Positions 9,513 through 18,799 of a stretch of DNA of 64,000 nucleotides are shown here, piece after piece. The notes beneath the pieces are model-generated. The model was not told where the DNA came from and made no database searches. It was given only the letters and a program-made list of their open reading frames with translations. Each line of letters begins with the position of its first letter. The stretch's first letter is position 1. The DNA comes from Veronia nyctiphanis (GTDB taxonomy: Bacteria > Pseudomonadota > Gammaproteobacteria > Enterobacterales > Vibrionaceae): contig NZ_PEIB01000003.1 in assembly GCF_004116385.1 (NCBI RefSeq), positions 186,001-250,000 of the forward strand, given 5' to 3'. The translations under genes and the position numbers were made by a program.

Positions 9513-10165
9513 ATGGCAATAGGACCGGCAGTTGGCATTAATGGCGGGGGAACCAACCACCTCGCACCGTCTAACCCAGAGCAAGACAAGCAATTTCTTG
9601 AAGCAATGGTCAAGCAATTGGTTGAAAGTGGCGAATCACTTCAAACTATTCCTAAACAGCTCAGAGAGCAGCTTTTCGCTGTTGCTAAGCAGGCTGGTGT
9701 CAGCCAGAACAACTGACGGCAATGATTGAACAAGGGAAAAGTCAGAAAGAACTTCTGGGAACATTGAAACAGCTTGCTGAACAAGGTGTTGCTCTTGAAT
9801 CACTCTCTCCCGAGGATCAAAAGAAACTGGCTGAATTAGCAGCTAAAGCAGGGATACCGCCTCAACAGCTTAATGAGGTATTTGCCAAGGTTAAAAATCA
9901 GGTTGAATTTGAAAAGGCCAATGGTAAATCAGCCGCTGCGCAGTTATCTGAGGGGCAGGCAAGAAACCAGAAAATGGCAGGTGTAAAACTTCTAGAGAAT
10001 GAAATTATCAAAATGACCCTTGAGGGCAAGACTCTGGACACCTTGTCGCCTGAACGCCAGCAAAACATTAAAAACCTGGTTCAGGGTTTAGGAATGACTC
10101 AACAGCAGTTTGGTGCTTTTGTCACACAAACTCAGCAACAACTCGCCAAAGCCGCCACGGCTTAA
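9513..10165 (+). CDS. Three-repeat helical protein (frameshifted in this sequence)
   Basis: As read there are two frames: 9513-9716 (67 aa) and 9722-10165 (147 aa). Adding one C near 9703 (AGCCAG to AGCCCAG) fuses them into about 217 aa and restores the phrase AGVSPEQLTAMIEQGK. That phrase matches AGIPPQQLNEVFAK in the next unit. The protein then shows three tandem units of about 43-48 residues, each with a pattern L..G..L..L.PE.. ..L..LA...G..P.QL. A Gly-rich start (MAIGPAVGINGGG) precedes them. No signal peptide, no membrane segment, family not recognised. A terminator follows. Confidence 0.65.
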
Positions 10166-10184
10166 ATGTAAATCTCTCTCTGCA

Positions 10185-10215
10185 GAAGCTGCCATTATTC
10201 GTGGCGGCTTCTTAT
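10185..10215 (+). terminator. terminator after the repeat protein
   Basis: Stem GAAGCTGCCA / TGGCGGCTTC (one wobble pair) with a 7-nt loop, followed by T-rich sequence. Confidence 0.7.
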
Positions 10216-10438
10216 TGCTTCCCATAAATCAAAAATGGGCTGTTGCATATATTGGAATTTACATTACAAGCATTATTCGCAAGGAACCCGAAGCCTCGTA
10301 ATTGCACAAATATACTGACACCCGATTGCTGTTTTTAGCGGCAATGATACATCGGCGATAAATGGCCGATGCGACCGATTAATTTCAAAAAATCAAGAGA
10401 GGATCAATGGAAAAGTTTTTTCAACAAAGGTGGAAACA

Positions 10439-11029
10439 ATGGAAGAAAAGAAGCTCAATCCCGAGGAGTACTTTAATGAGTTAACTCAAAAGCTCGTGGA
10501 AGAGAGTACGACAGCCCCCGATACGAAACACTTCGAGTCGGCGATTGCGAGCTCTGAAAATGACTCTGCCACATTATTGTCTCAGATATACATGACGCTG
10601 AACCTCGCTAAATTAATTAGTCAGGTACATGAGCGTGATGAATATTTAAGGATAAAAAGTAGGGCATTTGATGGTGTAGCTCTATCTCAATCGGAATTAG
10701 ACCAGCTCCAATACTACGATGCGAAAATAAAAACGCATGAATTGGATTTGGCAATTAGGCACCTTCTCCCCGAGGACAAAGTCAGATACTACCGAGAAAG
10801 TATTGATTTCTTCGACCTAGAGCATCGCCCTGGAAACTATAGTCTTCAGAACGATGAAATGGAGGGTATAACGTCCTTCGATAGTGATGGTGCAAAAAAA
10901 TCGAATCGATACCGGGAGCTTTACGAAAGCATAAAAAATGCCGAGAAAAAGGCAATCAGTGGAATCAGAGAAAAAGCAATGCGAGACCCCGACTATTACG
11001 GGCGACTCATAGCGTTCTCAGACAAGTAA
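10439..11029 (+). CDS. Hypothetical cytoplasmic protein
   Basis: About 196 aa, acidic and largely helical, with no signal peptide or membrane segment and no recognised motif. The ATG at 10439 follows an AAAGGTGGA sequence. A stronger ribosome-binding site (AGAGAGGATC) lies before an ATG at 10407 in another frame. One extra T in the T6 run at 10415-10420 would join that start in frame (MEKFFSTKVETMEEKK), so the true start may be 10407. A terminator follows. Confidence 0.55.
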   Translation: MEEKKLNPEEYFNELTQKLVEESTTAPDTKHFESAIASSENDSATLLSQIYMTLNLAKLISQVHERDEYLRIKSRAFDGVALSQSELDQLQYYDAKIKTHELDLAIRHLLPEDKVRYYRESIDFFDLEHRPGNYSLQNDEMEGITSFDSDGAKKSNRYRELYESIKNAEKKAISGIREKAMRDPDYYGRLIAFSDK

Positions 11030-11078
11030 CGCCACAAGAAACACGTTATGCTTGAGTGGGCTTGATGACTTTTATTTT

Positions 11079-11110
11079 GCGCTCAACCTTTGGTTGGGCG
11101 CTTCTGTTGT
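11079..11110 (+). terminator. terminator after the hypothetical gene
   Basis: Stem GCGCTCAACC / GGTTGGGCGC with a TTT loop, then a T-rich tail. Confidence 0.75.
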
Positions 11111-11133
11111 TTTCTTCTTTCATGTTTTGTTGC

Positions 11134-11538
11134 TTAAACCCCTAACAGGGGTAAATTTTTCACGTTGTGATAGGTGAGAGCAAGCAAGATACATTGCGTA
11201 ATTGCCTCAATGGGTAAAGGCTTTGCGAGGTCAATAACGATGGCTCTGTTACCCTCAAAGGACAACGCATGAGGATATACCTCGCGAAATGTCTCTACCA
11301 ATGACGTCTGACAGTTGAAAAAGAGATAGATGTTTGCCGGTTTTTTTTCTTTCCAGTCTATCCGAATAGGGCTACCAGCCTTGACGGTATAACTCGGTTC
11401 ATTCCATTTGAGACTTTCACTGACTCTCCCTGAATTTGTCTTTTCGGCGAGGTTGAAAATAAGATCGCGCAATTCGATGAAAGCCCGTTTTGCATCGTCT
11501 GGGTATGTTTGAACTTTGACACTTACGCGACGTTCCAC
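11134..11538 (-). CDS. DUF1801 domain protein
   Basis: 134 aa. It has the DUF1801 layout: an N-terminal helix with ELRDLIFNLAE, then ESLKWNEPSYTVK, RIDWKEKKPANIYLFFNC and a C-terminal helical part. The fold is YjbR/YdhG-like; the function is unknown. It stands alone and is convergent with the upstream hypothetical gene. Confidence 0.75.
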   Translation of the reverse strand: MERRVSVKVQTYPDDAKRAFIELRDLIFNLAEKTNSGRVSESLKWNEPSYTVKAGSPIRIDWKEKKPANIYLFFNCQTSLVETFREVYPHALSFEGNRAIVIDLAKPLPIEAITQCILLALTYHNVKNLPLLGV

Positions 11539-12050
11539 AGTGTTAGCCTCTGGTATTCAACGAATTCCCCTCATTGCATCAAAGTTTTACTCACATGAAA
11601 ACAACCCCGTTGATTTAGAAGACAAAAGCGTTAGCCAATCGGCAGTATCATTATTATCACAGCAGTTAACGCACTATAACTAATTTAATAGCAACACAAA
11701 ATTCAAAAATAGGGTGAGGGTAAAACATTACACATGCAAAGCTGGGTAGTCAGACTAACTATGCAAAATTATTTGTATAAGCTCGGTAAATTTCTATCAT
11801 CATTGATGTTTATTGCGTTATAAGTGGTGTTTTATTCATCGGTCGATGCTCGTAACGAGAGTAAAACTTATAACTGGGAGAGTTGCGGCCTTGTCTCATT
11901 AAAATCGTTAATTCAATATCAATTAAACTCTCGCTGACCGCAAACCTCTATAGAGATCCAGCCATACACGGTATGTTATGTCACCAACAATGAGAAACAA
12001 AATAAGACCATTCAGATCTCTGACTGTTTTACATTAAAAAGGGAAATCGC
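11539..12050. other. intergenic stretch, no gene seen
   Basis: About 510 bp, AT-rich, with short scattered ORFs only. It presumably carries the divergent promoters of the DUF1801 and MAPEG genes. I see no strong hairpin or known operator. Confidence 0.5.
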
Positions 12051-12455
12051 ATGTTTTATCCAATTTTTACGATGTTTATGATCACCGTGCTGGTGGGTGT
12101 TTATATGTTGGCTGTACGCATCAAAAGCGTGAAGCAAGGCGAGGTCAGTAATCGGTACTTTAAACTGATGAAGGGCCAAGAGGTACCTGATGTGGTCAAT
12201 CAGGTTTCGCGTAACTTCGTCAATCAATTTGAAACACCGGTTTTGTTCTACGTGGCAGGCTGTCTGTATCTTATCCAAGGGTTTGAGAGCGATATTGCAC
12301 TCTATGTTGCCTGGTTATTTGTAATATTTCGTGCCATCCACGCCTTTGTACATGTCACATCGAACAAATTGATTTTGAGAATGGCATCGTTCGGAATTGC
12401 ATTTATCTTTCTCGTTATCATGTGGCTCGAACTTCTCCGCTTGAATTTATCCTAA
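12051..12455 (+). CDS. MAPEG family membrane protein
   Basis: 134 aa with four hydrophobic segments (about 3-22, 65-85, 88-105 and 112-131). The FVNQFETPVLFYVAGCLYL stretch and the RAIHAFVHVTSNKLILR loop are typical of MAPEG proteins (membrane-associated proteins in eicosanoid and glutathione metabolism). Bacterial members may be glutathione-dependent detoxifying enzymes; the substrate is not readable from sequence. An AAAGGGAAATC site precedes the start. Confidence 0.85.
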   Translation: MFYPIFTMFMITVLVGVYMLAVRIKSVKQGEVSNRYFKLMKGQEVPDVVNQVSRNFVNQFETPVLFYVAGCLYLIQGFESDIALYVAWLFVIFRAIHAFVHVTSNKLILRMASFGIAFIFLVIMWLELLRLNLS

Positions 12456-12572
12456 AGAAGACGTGACATATCAAGCCACACTGCGTCGCAAAATACACCA
12501 TGTCAGATGACTTTTGAGCTACCTGTATGACACTCTTTTGCCATATTTTGAACGTTACAGAGGTTTATATTT

Positions 12573-12848
12573 ATGGCAAAAGTAACGTTATCTGGCTACA
12601 TCATTGTTCCTGAGCATGAATTAGAAAAGATTCAACACGCCCTGGTTACTCACATCACGCTGACTCGTGAAGAGCCGGGCTGCATCAAGTTCATTGTTGT
12701 GCAAGATGATAGCCACATGCATCGATTCAATGTGTATGAAGAATTCGAAAGTGAAGACGCTTTTGATGCCCACCAAGACAGAGTGAAAAATTCAGATTGG
12801 GGAAAAATAGCAAGGAACGTTGAAAGGCACTACACGATAGAAAAATAG
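12573..12848 (+). CDS. ABM-domain putative quinol monooxygenase
   Basis: 91 aa, one antibiotic-biosynthesis-monooxygenase ferredoxin-like domain (YgiN type). Marks: LTREEPGCIKFIVVQD, then RFNVYEEFESEDAFDAHQDRVK, where the His of the DAHQ segment is conserved in the family. Such proteins act as cofactor-free oxygenases or as quinone-related enzymes. It stands alone. Confidence 0.85.
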   Translation: MAKVTLSGYIIVPEHELEKIQHALVTHITLTREEPGCIKFIVVQDDSHMHRFNVYEEFESEDAFDAHQDRVKNSDWGKIARNVERHYTIEK

Positions 12849-13097
12849 ATGTAATAAATAGTGCTTATTTCCTCAACGTGATAAATGAAACTTATTTTCT
12901 GTCAGCTCTGTCAGTAATCAAATTATTTTATCTTTTGTCTGTCATTACTTCTCCCTGTATGAATTCTCATATTTAGTATTATCTCGCCGCTCAATACACC
13001 TTATTTTCAATACAGTGCCATCGACCATTTCTAATAAAAATCGGCTCATAAAAATCAAAATATATTTATCGTTCAATCATGGGGAGTGTTCATTCGT

Positions 13098-14663
13098 ATG
13101 CTGAAAAATATAACGAATCTTTTGTCTTTTTTATGTCTGCTTTTACTCATACCTTCTGCTGCACAGGCAAGTGAGCGAAACCCTAGGATCATTGGCGGTG
13201 GAGAGGCCCCAAAAGGCGCTTACCCATATATGTCTTACTTGAGTGAATCGGATGGAAAGCCTTTCTGCGGAGCGACCTACCTTGGAGGAAACAAAGTTCT
13301 GACTGCAGCGCATTGTGTCCATCATTTGTCCGTTTCAGACTTCAGCGTTACGGTTAATGCGCTCGATGTGAGTAGTGACCAACATGCTGGTGAAGTATTT
13401 TCTGCTAAACACATTGTGTTGCATCCTGACTACAACATATCTACCAGTGAAAATGATATTGCCGTTGTTATCCTCAGTGATTCCCCCAAAAACATTGAAC
13501 CCATCAAGCTGTCATCTGACAACCTGAAACACATCGCCAGTGAGAAAACACTTTTACGAGTTATAGGCTGGGGCATAACCGACACGAACATAGGCGAGAG
13601 ATCAGATAGCCTTCAGCAGGTAGATGTCAACTTCGTCTCTGACACACTCTGTCGCCAACGGTTCAGTGCCGAAGGCATCGTTATTCCTAAGAACGCTATT
13701 TGTGCGGGTGATACGACCAATGGAGGCAGAGATGCCTGCCAAGGAGACAGCGGCGGACCGTTATTGGTAAAAGAAGGCGGTAAGTGGGTTCAAACAGGTA
13801 TTGTCAGCTATGGCATAGGGTGCGCATTGGCTGATTTTCCGGGGGTGTATACCAACGTACCTGATTATATTGATTGGCTAAATAATATATATGCACCAGC
13901 ACAGCCAGATGTGAATGTCGAACTGTCTCATGATATGCAGCAAAAAGGCAGCAGCAGTCGACCCGTGGGCTGGTATCAACATGAAGTCAACATCACCAAC
14001 ATAGGTAACAGCGCCTTTGACATCAGCCACATCAATATCAATGGACAACCCGCAGGACAAAACTTATGTCAGGAGACAGTTTACCCCGATTATCAATGCT
14101 CAATATCGATGTCGTTGAAAACCGTAAAGGGTCATAACTACTTCGACATTGAAGTACAAACGAACACCAATGAGAGTCAAACAACGACCATATATACCTA
14201 TGGAGAACCTCAGACCCCGTTCAGTAAAAGCGACTTGATTGCACTCAATCTCCCAGAGCAGGTTGTTGCTTTTGGTCAGACGCCGTGGGTTGCCTCGGGT
14301 ACAGAGCTCAAAGCCAAGGCCGCAAAAGGTGAATCGACCGTCATTTTCGATAACTTCCCCGAAGGGGAACTGACCTTTGATATAGACAGTTCCGATCCCG
14401 ATGGTTTTATCAATGTCTTCGTCAATCAGAAGACAGCTATTCGCCTATACCACGGTAAAGATGGATGGGTCACTCTGAACTCTCCGATAAAACTTGAAGG
14501 CGAAAGTAACTACGTTGAGTTCCATTATCGTGGTACGGATTATGACCCAAACACGGCAAAAACAGGGATTATTAGAAACATTGAATTTACAGCAGGTAGC
14601 TTAGGGGTATTCTCGTTTGTTCTTTTGATGCTCTTTGGCTATTCGCGCAAACTGAAAAAGTAA
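13098..14663 (+). CDS. Trypsin-like serine protease with GlyGly-CTERM-like tail
   Basis: 521 aa from the ATG at 13098 (GGGGAG about 11 nt upstream); a GTG at 13086 is possible. Signal peptide LLSFLCLLLLIPSAAQA, then the S1 peptidase start RIIGGGEAPKGAYPY. The triad is visible: His in LTAAHCV, Asp in ENDIAVV, Ser in CQGDSGGPL. After the protease (to about 265) comes a beta-rich domain. The C-terminus has AGSLG, a hydrophobic helix and a basic tail (YSRKLKK), the layout of GlyGly-CTERM proteins processed by rhombosortase. This resembles V. cholerae VesB, which leaves by type II secretion. Confidence 0.9.
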   Translation: MLKNITNLLSFLCLLLLIPSAAQASERNPRIIGGGEAPKGAYPYMSYLSESDGKPFCGATYLGGNKVLTAAHCVHHLSVSDFSVTVNALDVSSDQHAGEVFSAKHIVLHPDYNISTSENDIAVVILSDSPKNIEPIKLSSDNLKHIASEKTLLRVIGWGITDTNIGERSDSLQQVDVNFVSDTLCRQRFSAEGIVIPKNAICAGDTTNGGRDACQGDSGGPLLVKEGGKWVQTGIVSYGIGCALADFPGVYTNVPDYIDWLNNIYAPAQPDVNVELSHDMQQKGSSSRPVGWYQHEVNITNIGNSAFDISHININGQPAGQNLCQETVYPDYQCSISMSLKTVKGHNYFDIEVQTNTNESQTTTIYTYGEPQTPFSKSDLIALNLPEQVVAFGQTPWVASGTELKAKAAKGESTVIFDNFPEGELTFDIDSSDPDGFINVFVNQKTAIRLYHGKDGWVTLNSPIKLEGESNYVEFHYRGTDYDPNTAKTGIIRNIEFTAGSLGVFSFVLLMLFGYSRKLKK

Positions 14664-14676
14664 CCGTCCTTGCAAT

Positions 14677-14703
14677 AAAAGGCCCATAAACGGGCCTTTT
14701 TTA
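14677..14703 (+). terminator. terminator after the protease gene
   Basis: Stem AAAAGGCCC / GGGCCTTTT with a 6-nt loop and more T residues. Confidence 0.9.
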
Positions 14704-14712
14704 TATTTCGGA

Positions 14713-14868
14713 ATGCTGATCGGCAATTACACATCAATAACGGTTGGTTCAAACAACGCTACTGATTACAACAATTCTGGTTTTGATGTTGGTGTGAGTT
14801 ATCGAGTAAGTAACTTCAGAGGTATCAAAACGGTTTTAGGCCATGAAACAGAGTATGGCCGAGCGTAA
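14713..14868 (+). pseudogene. remnant of an outer-membrane beta-barrel protein (tentative)
   Basis: A 51-codon frame with alternating polar and aromatic residues (GFDVGVSYRV, TDYNNSG) looks like the last beta-strands of an outer-membrane barrel protein. It has no upstream ribosome-binding site and directly follows a terminator, so it is probably a leftover C-terminal fragment. Confidence 0.3.
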
Positions 14869-14905
14869 TTGAGTGTGAAGGTCGGAATTTAAAGCAACAG
14901 CTAAA

Positions 14906-14913
14906 GGGCAGGG
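14906..14913 (+). promoter_or_regulatory. KOPS octamer pointing toward dif
   Basis: GGGCAGGG matches GGGNAGGG, the FtsK-orienting sequence. It is on the plus strand left of dif, the expected orientation. Confidence 0.5.
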
Positions 14914-14963
14914 GCGTTTGTTCTAACAACCCTTGCGATCAAAAAGATGAACGCAACCAATGA

Positions 14964-14990
14964 GAAAGCCCGCAATTACGGGCATTTTTG
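14964..14990 (+). terminator. hairpin with T run
   Basis: Stem GCCCG / CGGGC with a 6-nt loop followed by ATTTTT. It may be the old terminator of the barrel-protein remnant. Confidence 0.55.
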
Positions 14991-15068
14991 TGTTTATGTT
15001 TTTTGGTTCAAAATATACGGACGCTTTATAACTTATAGTTACCAGTTAATGAGCTTGATTTGAATGAT

Positions 15069-15509
15069 TCACAGTAATTTAGAATAACAATTTAAAGCAT
15101 CATCAGAATTATCTTGTACTACGTAGTTCAATTTTTTAAATAGGCTATTTGATTTGAAATTAATACGTTTCACATTAACATTCGCCGACTTAAAGCCAAG
15201 CCGCTTCATTTCAGCCTCTGCAAAATTAACTAATGAACTTGCCACTCCTTGGCGGTGAAAGGAATGTTCGACGTAAATCTCACGAATACGATCACCGTTG
15301 ATCATCACGAACCCAGCAACGTCTCCGTTAATTTCACATACTCTTATGCAATCTAAACCACTTTCGAGCACACTATTAACTGCGTTACTATCAATCCATT
15401 TTTTTACTTCTTCATAACTTAGAACAGTAACCATTACCTCAAGCCAACCTCTTGCGGCAATATCAACTAATGCGGGGAGATGTTTCTCAGTTGCTTCAAC
15501 TATTTTCAT
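15069..15509 (-). CDS. GNAT-family N-acetyltransferase
   Basis: 146 aa. GNAT fold marks: N-terminal MKIVEATEKHLPALVDIA, the central strands DVAGFVMINGDRIREIYVEHSFHRQGVASSL in which RQGVAS is the acetyl-CoA pyrophosphate loop, and C-terminal NSLFKKLNYV. It transfers acetyl from acetyl-CoA to an unknown amine. It is the last host gene before the prophage, about 185 bp from the left attachment site. Confidence 0.85.
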   Translation of the reverse strand: MKIVEATEKHLPALVDIAARGWLEVMVTVLSYEEVKKWIDSNAVNSVLESGLDCIRVCEINGDVAGFVMINGDRIREIYVEHSFHRQGVASSLVNFAEAEMKRLGFKSANVNVKRINFKSNSLFKKLNYVVQDNSDDALNCYSKLL

Positions 15510-15693
15510 TTTTCTCTCTTTGAATCCAATAACATGCCAGCACAGAAAAGATCACGATGAGTATTTGCCTTGTTGCTGTAGCAATAGATTTATAAATATA
15601 TGATTTTTGATTTTAAACCTATTTTTACTTTGCAGTTGTCTAAACGAAAATATCTTGGATCGAAACAACGTATTTTGCATTATTTATCCCTAT

Positions 15694-15723
15694 AATTCGC
15701 ATTATGTCGATGTTACGTTAAAT
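15694..15723. other. left attachment site (hybrid dif)
   Basis: XerC-type arm AATTCGCATTA, an 8-bp centre TGTCGATG, and XerD-type arm TTACGTTAAAT. The centre is 2 bp longer than in a working dif, and the XerD arm has one change. This is what integration by XerC strand exchange should leave: a host XerC arm followed by phage centre and XerD arm. Confidence 0.8.
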
Positions 15724-15814
15724 AGACCGCGATGCGAGTTAGTCTAAAAACTCTAAAAATGAAATCTGTTAATTTACTTTTCGCTAGGTGACTTAACGTG
15801 GAGTTTTAACGCTT

Positions 15815-16192
15815 ATGTCTCGAAAAATCACAAATAACTATATTTTCAGACGTTTTATATGCGGATTATCAAAAAATCAGACAGCTAAACTTTGTTTTAA
15901 AAGTGTGAAGACAGTCGAACACTGGGACAGAGGAAGGACGATACCCCCAGAGTGCAAACGACTAATGCGGTTACACTCTGGTAGAGAACTCAATGGAGTA
16001 GATGATCAATGGGAAGGCTGGGAAATGACAAAAGATGGCATTGTGACCCCAGCAGGACAGCTACTTAATGCTGACCAGATAATTACAGGTGCATATTTGG
16101 TGAGCTTGAACTGTGAAGAGGATAGATTGGCTAAAAGGGATGTACTAAAGTTCAGTAGACTGATTCAAGGAAGAAAGAAAAACCGCCATTAG
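15815..16192 (+). CDS. DUF3653-type phage protein, probable regulator
   Basis: 125 aa, basic. It resembles the DUF3653 family found in Vibrio filamentous phages: IFRRFICGLSKNQTAKLCF then VKTVEHWDRGRTIPPECKRLMRL, which reads like a helix-turn-helix of the CI/Cro type. It lies 91 bp inside the left attachment site, on the strand opposite to the phage structural genes. In the circular phage it would sit next to the repressor-type gene. Role inferred as gene regulation. Its 3' end overlaps a terminator. Confidence 0.6.
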   Translation: MSRKITNNYIFRRFICGLSKNQTAKLCFKSVKTVEHWDRGRTIPPECKRLMRLHSGRELNGVDDQWEGWEMTKDGIVTPAGQLLNADQIITGAYLVSLNCEEDRLAKRDVLKFSRLIQGRKKNRH

Positions 16193-16202
16193 GCGGTTTT
16201 AG
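16179..16202 (+). terminator. terminator of the DUF3653-type gene
   Basis: Stem AAAACCGCC / GGCGGTTTT with an ATTA loop. Confidence 0.8.
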
Positions 16203-16255
16203 TATGATATACCTAATGCTGTCATATCTCAGTAATTAATATTCTAGCATCATCT

Positions 16256-17167
16256 TTATACAGATTTTTTCCTATTATACAATTGTATAGATAAGTACAC
16301 CAATAAATGTATTAGTATCATTAGAAAAGTAAAAGAAATTATATCAGCCAACAAAAAATATAAGTTTTTATAATGCAATGTTTCACGACCAATGGGGCAG
16401 ATTGTCCTTGCAAAAATAAAGAATATTGAACTTGGGAATACAATGTTGATATAGGAAAGCACTCTGATAAATTTATTTTTACTTTCAATAAGTAGATAGC
16501 TTGAAAATGAAATAAGTAAAACTATTATTATTAATAATTGGATTGGGTTTATTCTTGTAATAGGCTCAAGAATATAACCATATTTATGTTTCACTGTTTT
16601 TGAAATTGTTATTCCATTATCTTCGGTATATTTTTTTTCTTGTATTTCATTTATTCCCGCTATACGAGAATGAAATTTATATTTTGGTTCTGATTTCTCT
16701 GTTATTATTTTTAAGTGAATTATGTCTTTACTATTTATTAATAAAGGCTTGATATAAATTTTACTATCATCAAAACTGTAGTTAATCTTAATGTCAGCAG
16801 GATATATAGATTCAACTGATAAAAAAGATAGCTTTATATCACTTCCAAAATCAATAACTAAATCTGACTCGAAACTTGAAGATGGTATTGGTTTGTCACC
16901 CTCATTTTCAATGTATATATCAATATATGTTGGTCTATCAAGTTTTTTACCATTACTCTCAAGGTTAAGAGGCATCCAATCGACAGAACTTCTCCCAGGA
17001 AAATCCCATAGATCTACTCTAGTTGCCTCAAAGAAAGTCAGTTTATAATCATCTTTTAAATAATCGTTAATGAATGGTGAAATAAAGACTAATAAAACTG
17101 GGAATATTATTGATGTACCGATTATAAATAATGGGTTAATTGTGATTTTCTTTAACATTTTTACCAT
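16256..17167 (-). CDS. Membrane protein, partner of the prophage ATPase
   Basis: 303 aa, not recognised. One N-terminal membrane helix (about 12-33, PLFIIGTSIIFPVLLVFI) is followed by a soluble beta-rich domain of about 170 residues. Three or four membrane helices come after that (about 208-225, 236-252, 270-292). The start overlaps the ATPase stop by 7 nt, so translation is probably coupled. The region is much richer in A+T than the phage core, a sign of separate acquisition. A membrane effector controlled by the ATPase, for example for superinfection exclusion or abortive defence, is inference. Confidence 0.55.
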   Translation of the reverse strand: MVKMLKKITINPLFIIGTSIIFPVLLVFISPFINDYLKDDYKLTFFEATRVDLWDFPGRSSVDWMPLNLESNGKKLDRPTYIDIYIENEGDKPIPSSSFESDLVIDFGSDIKLSFLSVESIYPADIKINYSFDDSKIYIKPLLINSKDIIHLKIITEKSEPKYKFHSRIAGINEIQEKKYTEDNGITISKTVKHKYGYILEPITRINPIQLLIIIVLLISFSSYLLIESKNKFIRVLSYINIVFPSSIFFIFARTICPIGRETLHYKNLYFLLADIISFTFLMILIHLLVYLSIQLYNRKKSV

Positions 17168-18653
17168 CTATTTTTTGGTTTCTGTATTGATAGCGCATCC
17201 CATAAGCCCGGATGGATTTCAAAACTAGCATCAAAATTTACGACTGCATCGTGAGATAAATAAGACCATGTATAAATATCACCACCATCAAATTTTGGTC
17301 TCTCTGTTATGTTCCCTATAGCTCCAACATCGAAAAGATTTGACAAAAAATTATCTAAGTTATAAGAGGTGTCTTCAAACTTACACATTTCGAAAACAGA
17401 CTTAATTTTTTCATAGTTAAATCTTCTTCTGACATTTCTTCTGAGCATTGTGAACATTGCGTCAATGGTATTCTTATCAAGGTGACCAGCGAGTTCAGAG
17501 GTGATCTCACGTTTTAAATACCCAGAGTAAGTTGGGAGAACACGTACAAAAAGGTCAGACTCGAACCTACTCATGTATTCACCATAATCCTCAGAAACAA
17601 GAGAGAAGAACTTAACTAAATCTCGTGGTCTACCTAAAGAACGGTCTATAAAGAATCTTTTGAAATACTCATTGCAGATAGGATTTGCTACAACTTCACT
17701 TAACACATTTTCAAAGTCTTTATTTCTAAAATGATTTGTAGATGACTTTATTTTATGTGCAATCATATCGAGAAGTTCAGTTTCTTGCCAAGAATCTGAT
17801 CTCCAATCTAAGTGAACAGAGTTATCCTCTAGAATTCTATTTATATTTGGAGCGATTAGAAGATCTATTATGTCTCTTCTGATTACAGCACATACTTTTG
17901 TGTTAATATTATTTTTTATAAGGTTAGTATTAATCCTTGAAATTGCGTTAAGAAAACTAATAACTGCATTCTTATATTCTTCGTCATTTACGAATTTATC
18001 ATCTACTCATCATAGAAAACTATTGATGGCTTTAATGACTCCTTTAATATCCCATTTATAAATGATTTTAAAGGTTCTAGATTCTCTAAGTAAGATCGTG
18101 CAGACTCTTTTATTACTGACTCTGTACCATTACCTCCAGTAACATTGAAAAATCCACCTTTAATGGAGGCAGAATTTTTATCATTAAACTTTCTAGTTAA
18201 TTCAATGGTCTTTTCTGGCTTTAAGTCTCCACTTGTGTAACCAAAATATGATAAAAAGTCTCTTAGCTCAGTGATTTTATTACTAGAAAAATCACTTTCT
18301 TTACATATAATATTCTTTGCTATATTTATATAAATCATCCACTCAAATATAGGTACATATTTTGTACTAGATATATCTTCGCCCTGAAAGTGATAGAGCT
18401 CATGAAAAACAAAGTCTTTTAGCGATTCTACTTCTGCAATAGAGTATGTATCTTTAAGTTCTGAACACATTACATTCGCTAGTAGCGTTTTTCCGGTACC
18501 TTTTCTACCAACAACAACAAATTTCTTTTTATTTAAAATCTTTTCTTTTGAGTTATTAATGTTATAAAAATATTTCTCAAAGTTATCAAGATATAGAACT
18601 TCGTTTTCTCCATATGTTTCTCCGAAGTTATAATCGCCTATTTTAGGAAGCAT
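17161..18653 (-). CDS. P-loop ATPase, Sll1717-like (frameshifted in this sequence)
   Basis: Two frames join into about 497 aa. The first (to a stop near 18003) begins MLPKIGDYNFGETYGENEV and has Walker A VGRKGTGKT (about 51-59). It ends in SIVFYDE, a Walker B strand with the catalytic Glu. The second continues as VDDKFVNDEEYK after a one-base shift and runs stop-free to 17161. This is the layout of the Sll1717-family P-loop ATPases, often found in accessory regions. The AT-rich composition differs from the phage core. The break may be a sequencing deletion, a real mutation, or least likely a programmed shift. Confidence 0.65.
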
Positions 18654-18765
18654 AAATACCACTCATTGAATCTAGTAGAGTAATTATACTAAAAATATAT
18701 ATTTATTACAATTTTCTATACACAGTAGCCTAGAAAGCTATAAAGCCCTGAATTTTGGCTGATTT

Positions 18766-18792
18766 AACCCCCGTAATACAGTTACGGGGGTT
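18766..18792. repeat. strong hairpin in the prophage
   Basis: Perfect 11-bp arms AACCCCCGTAA and TTACGGGGGTT with a 5-nt loop, lying 7 bp beyond the stop of the DUF2726 gene. Neither strand has a T run after it, so it is not an obvious intrinsic terminator. A packaging signal or an origin hairpin is possible. Confidence 0.6.
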
Positions 18793-18799
18793 CTGGCAC

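Noticed and set aside
17990-18015. Programmed ribosomal frameshift in the ATPase gene
   Set aside because: No slippery heptamer or following stem, and single-base losses are frequent across the whole window.
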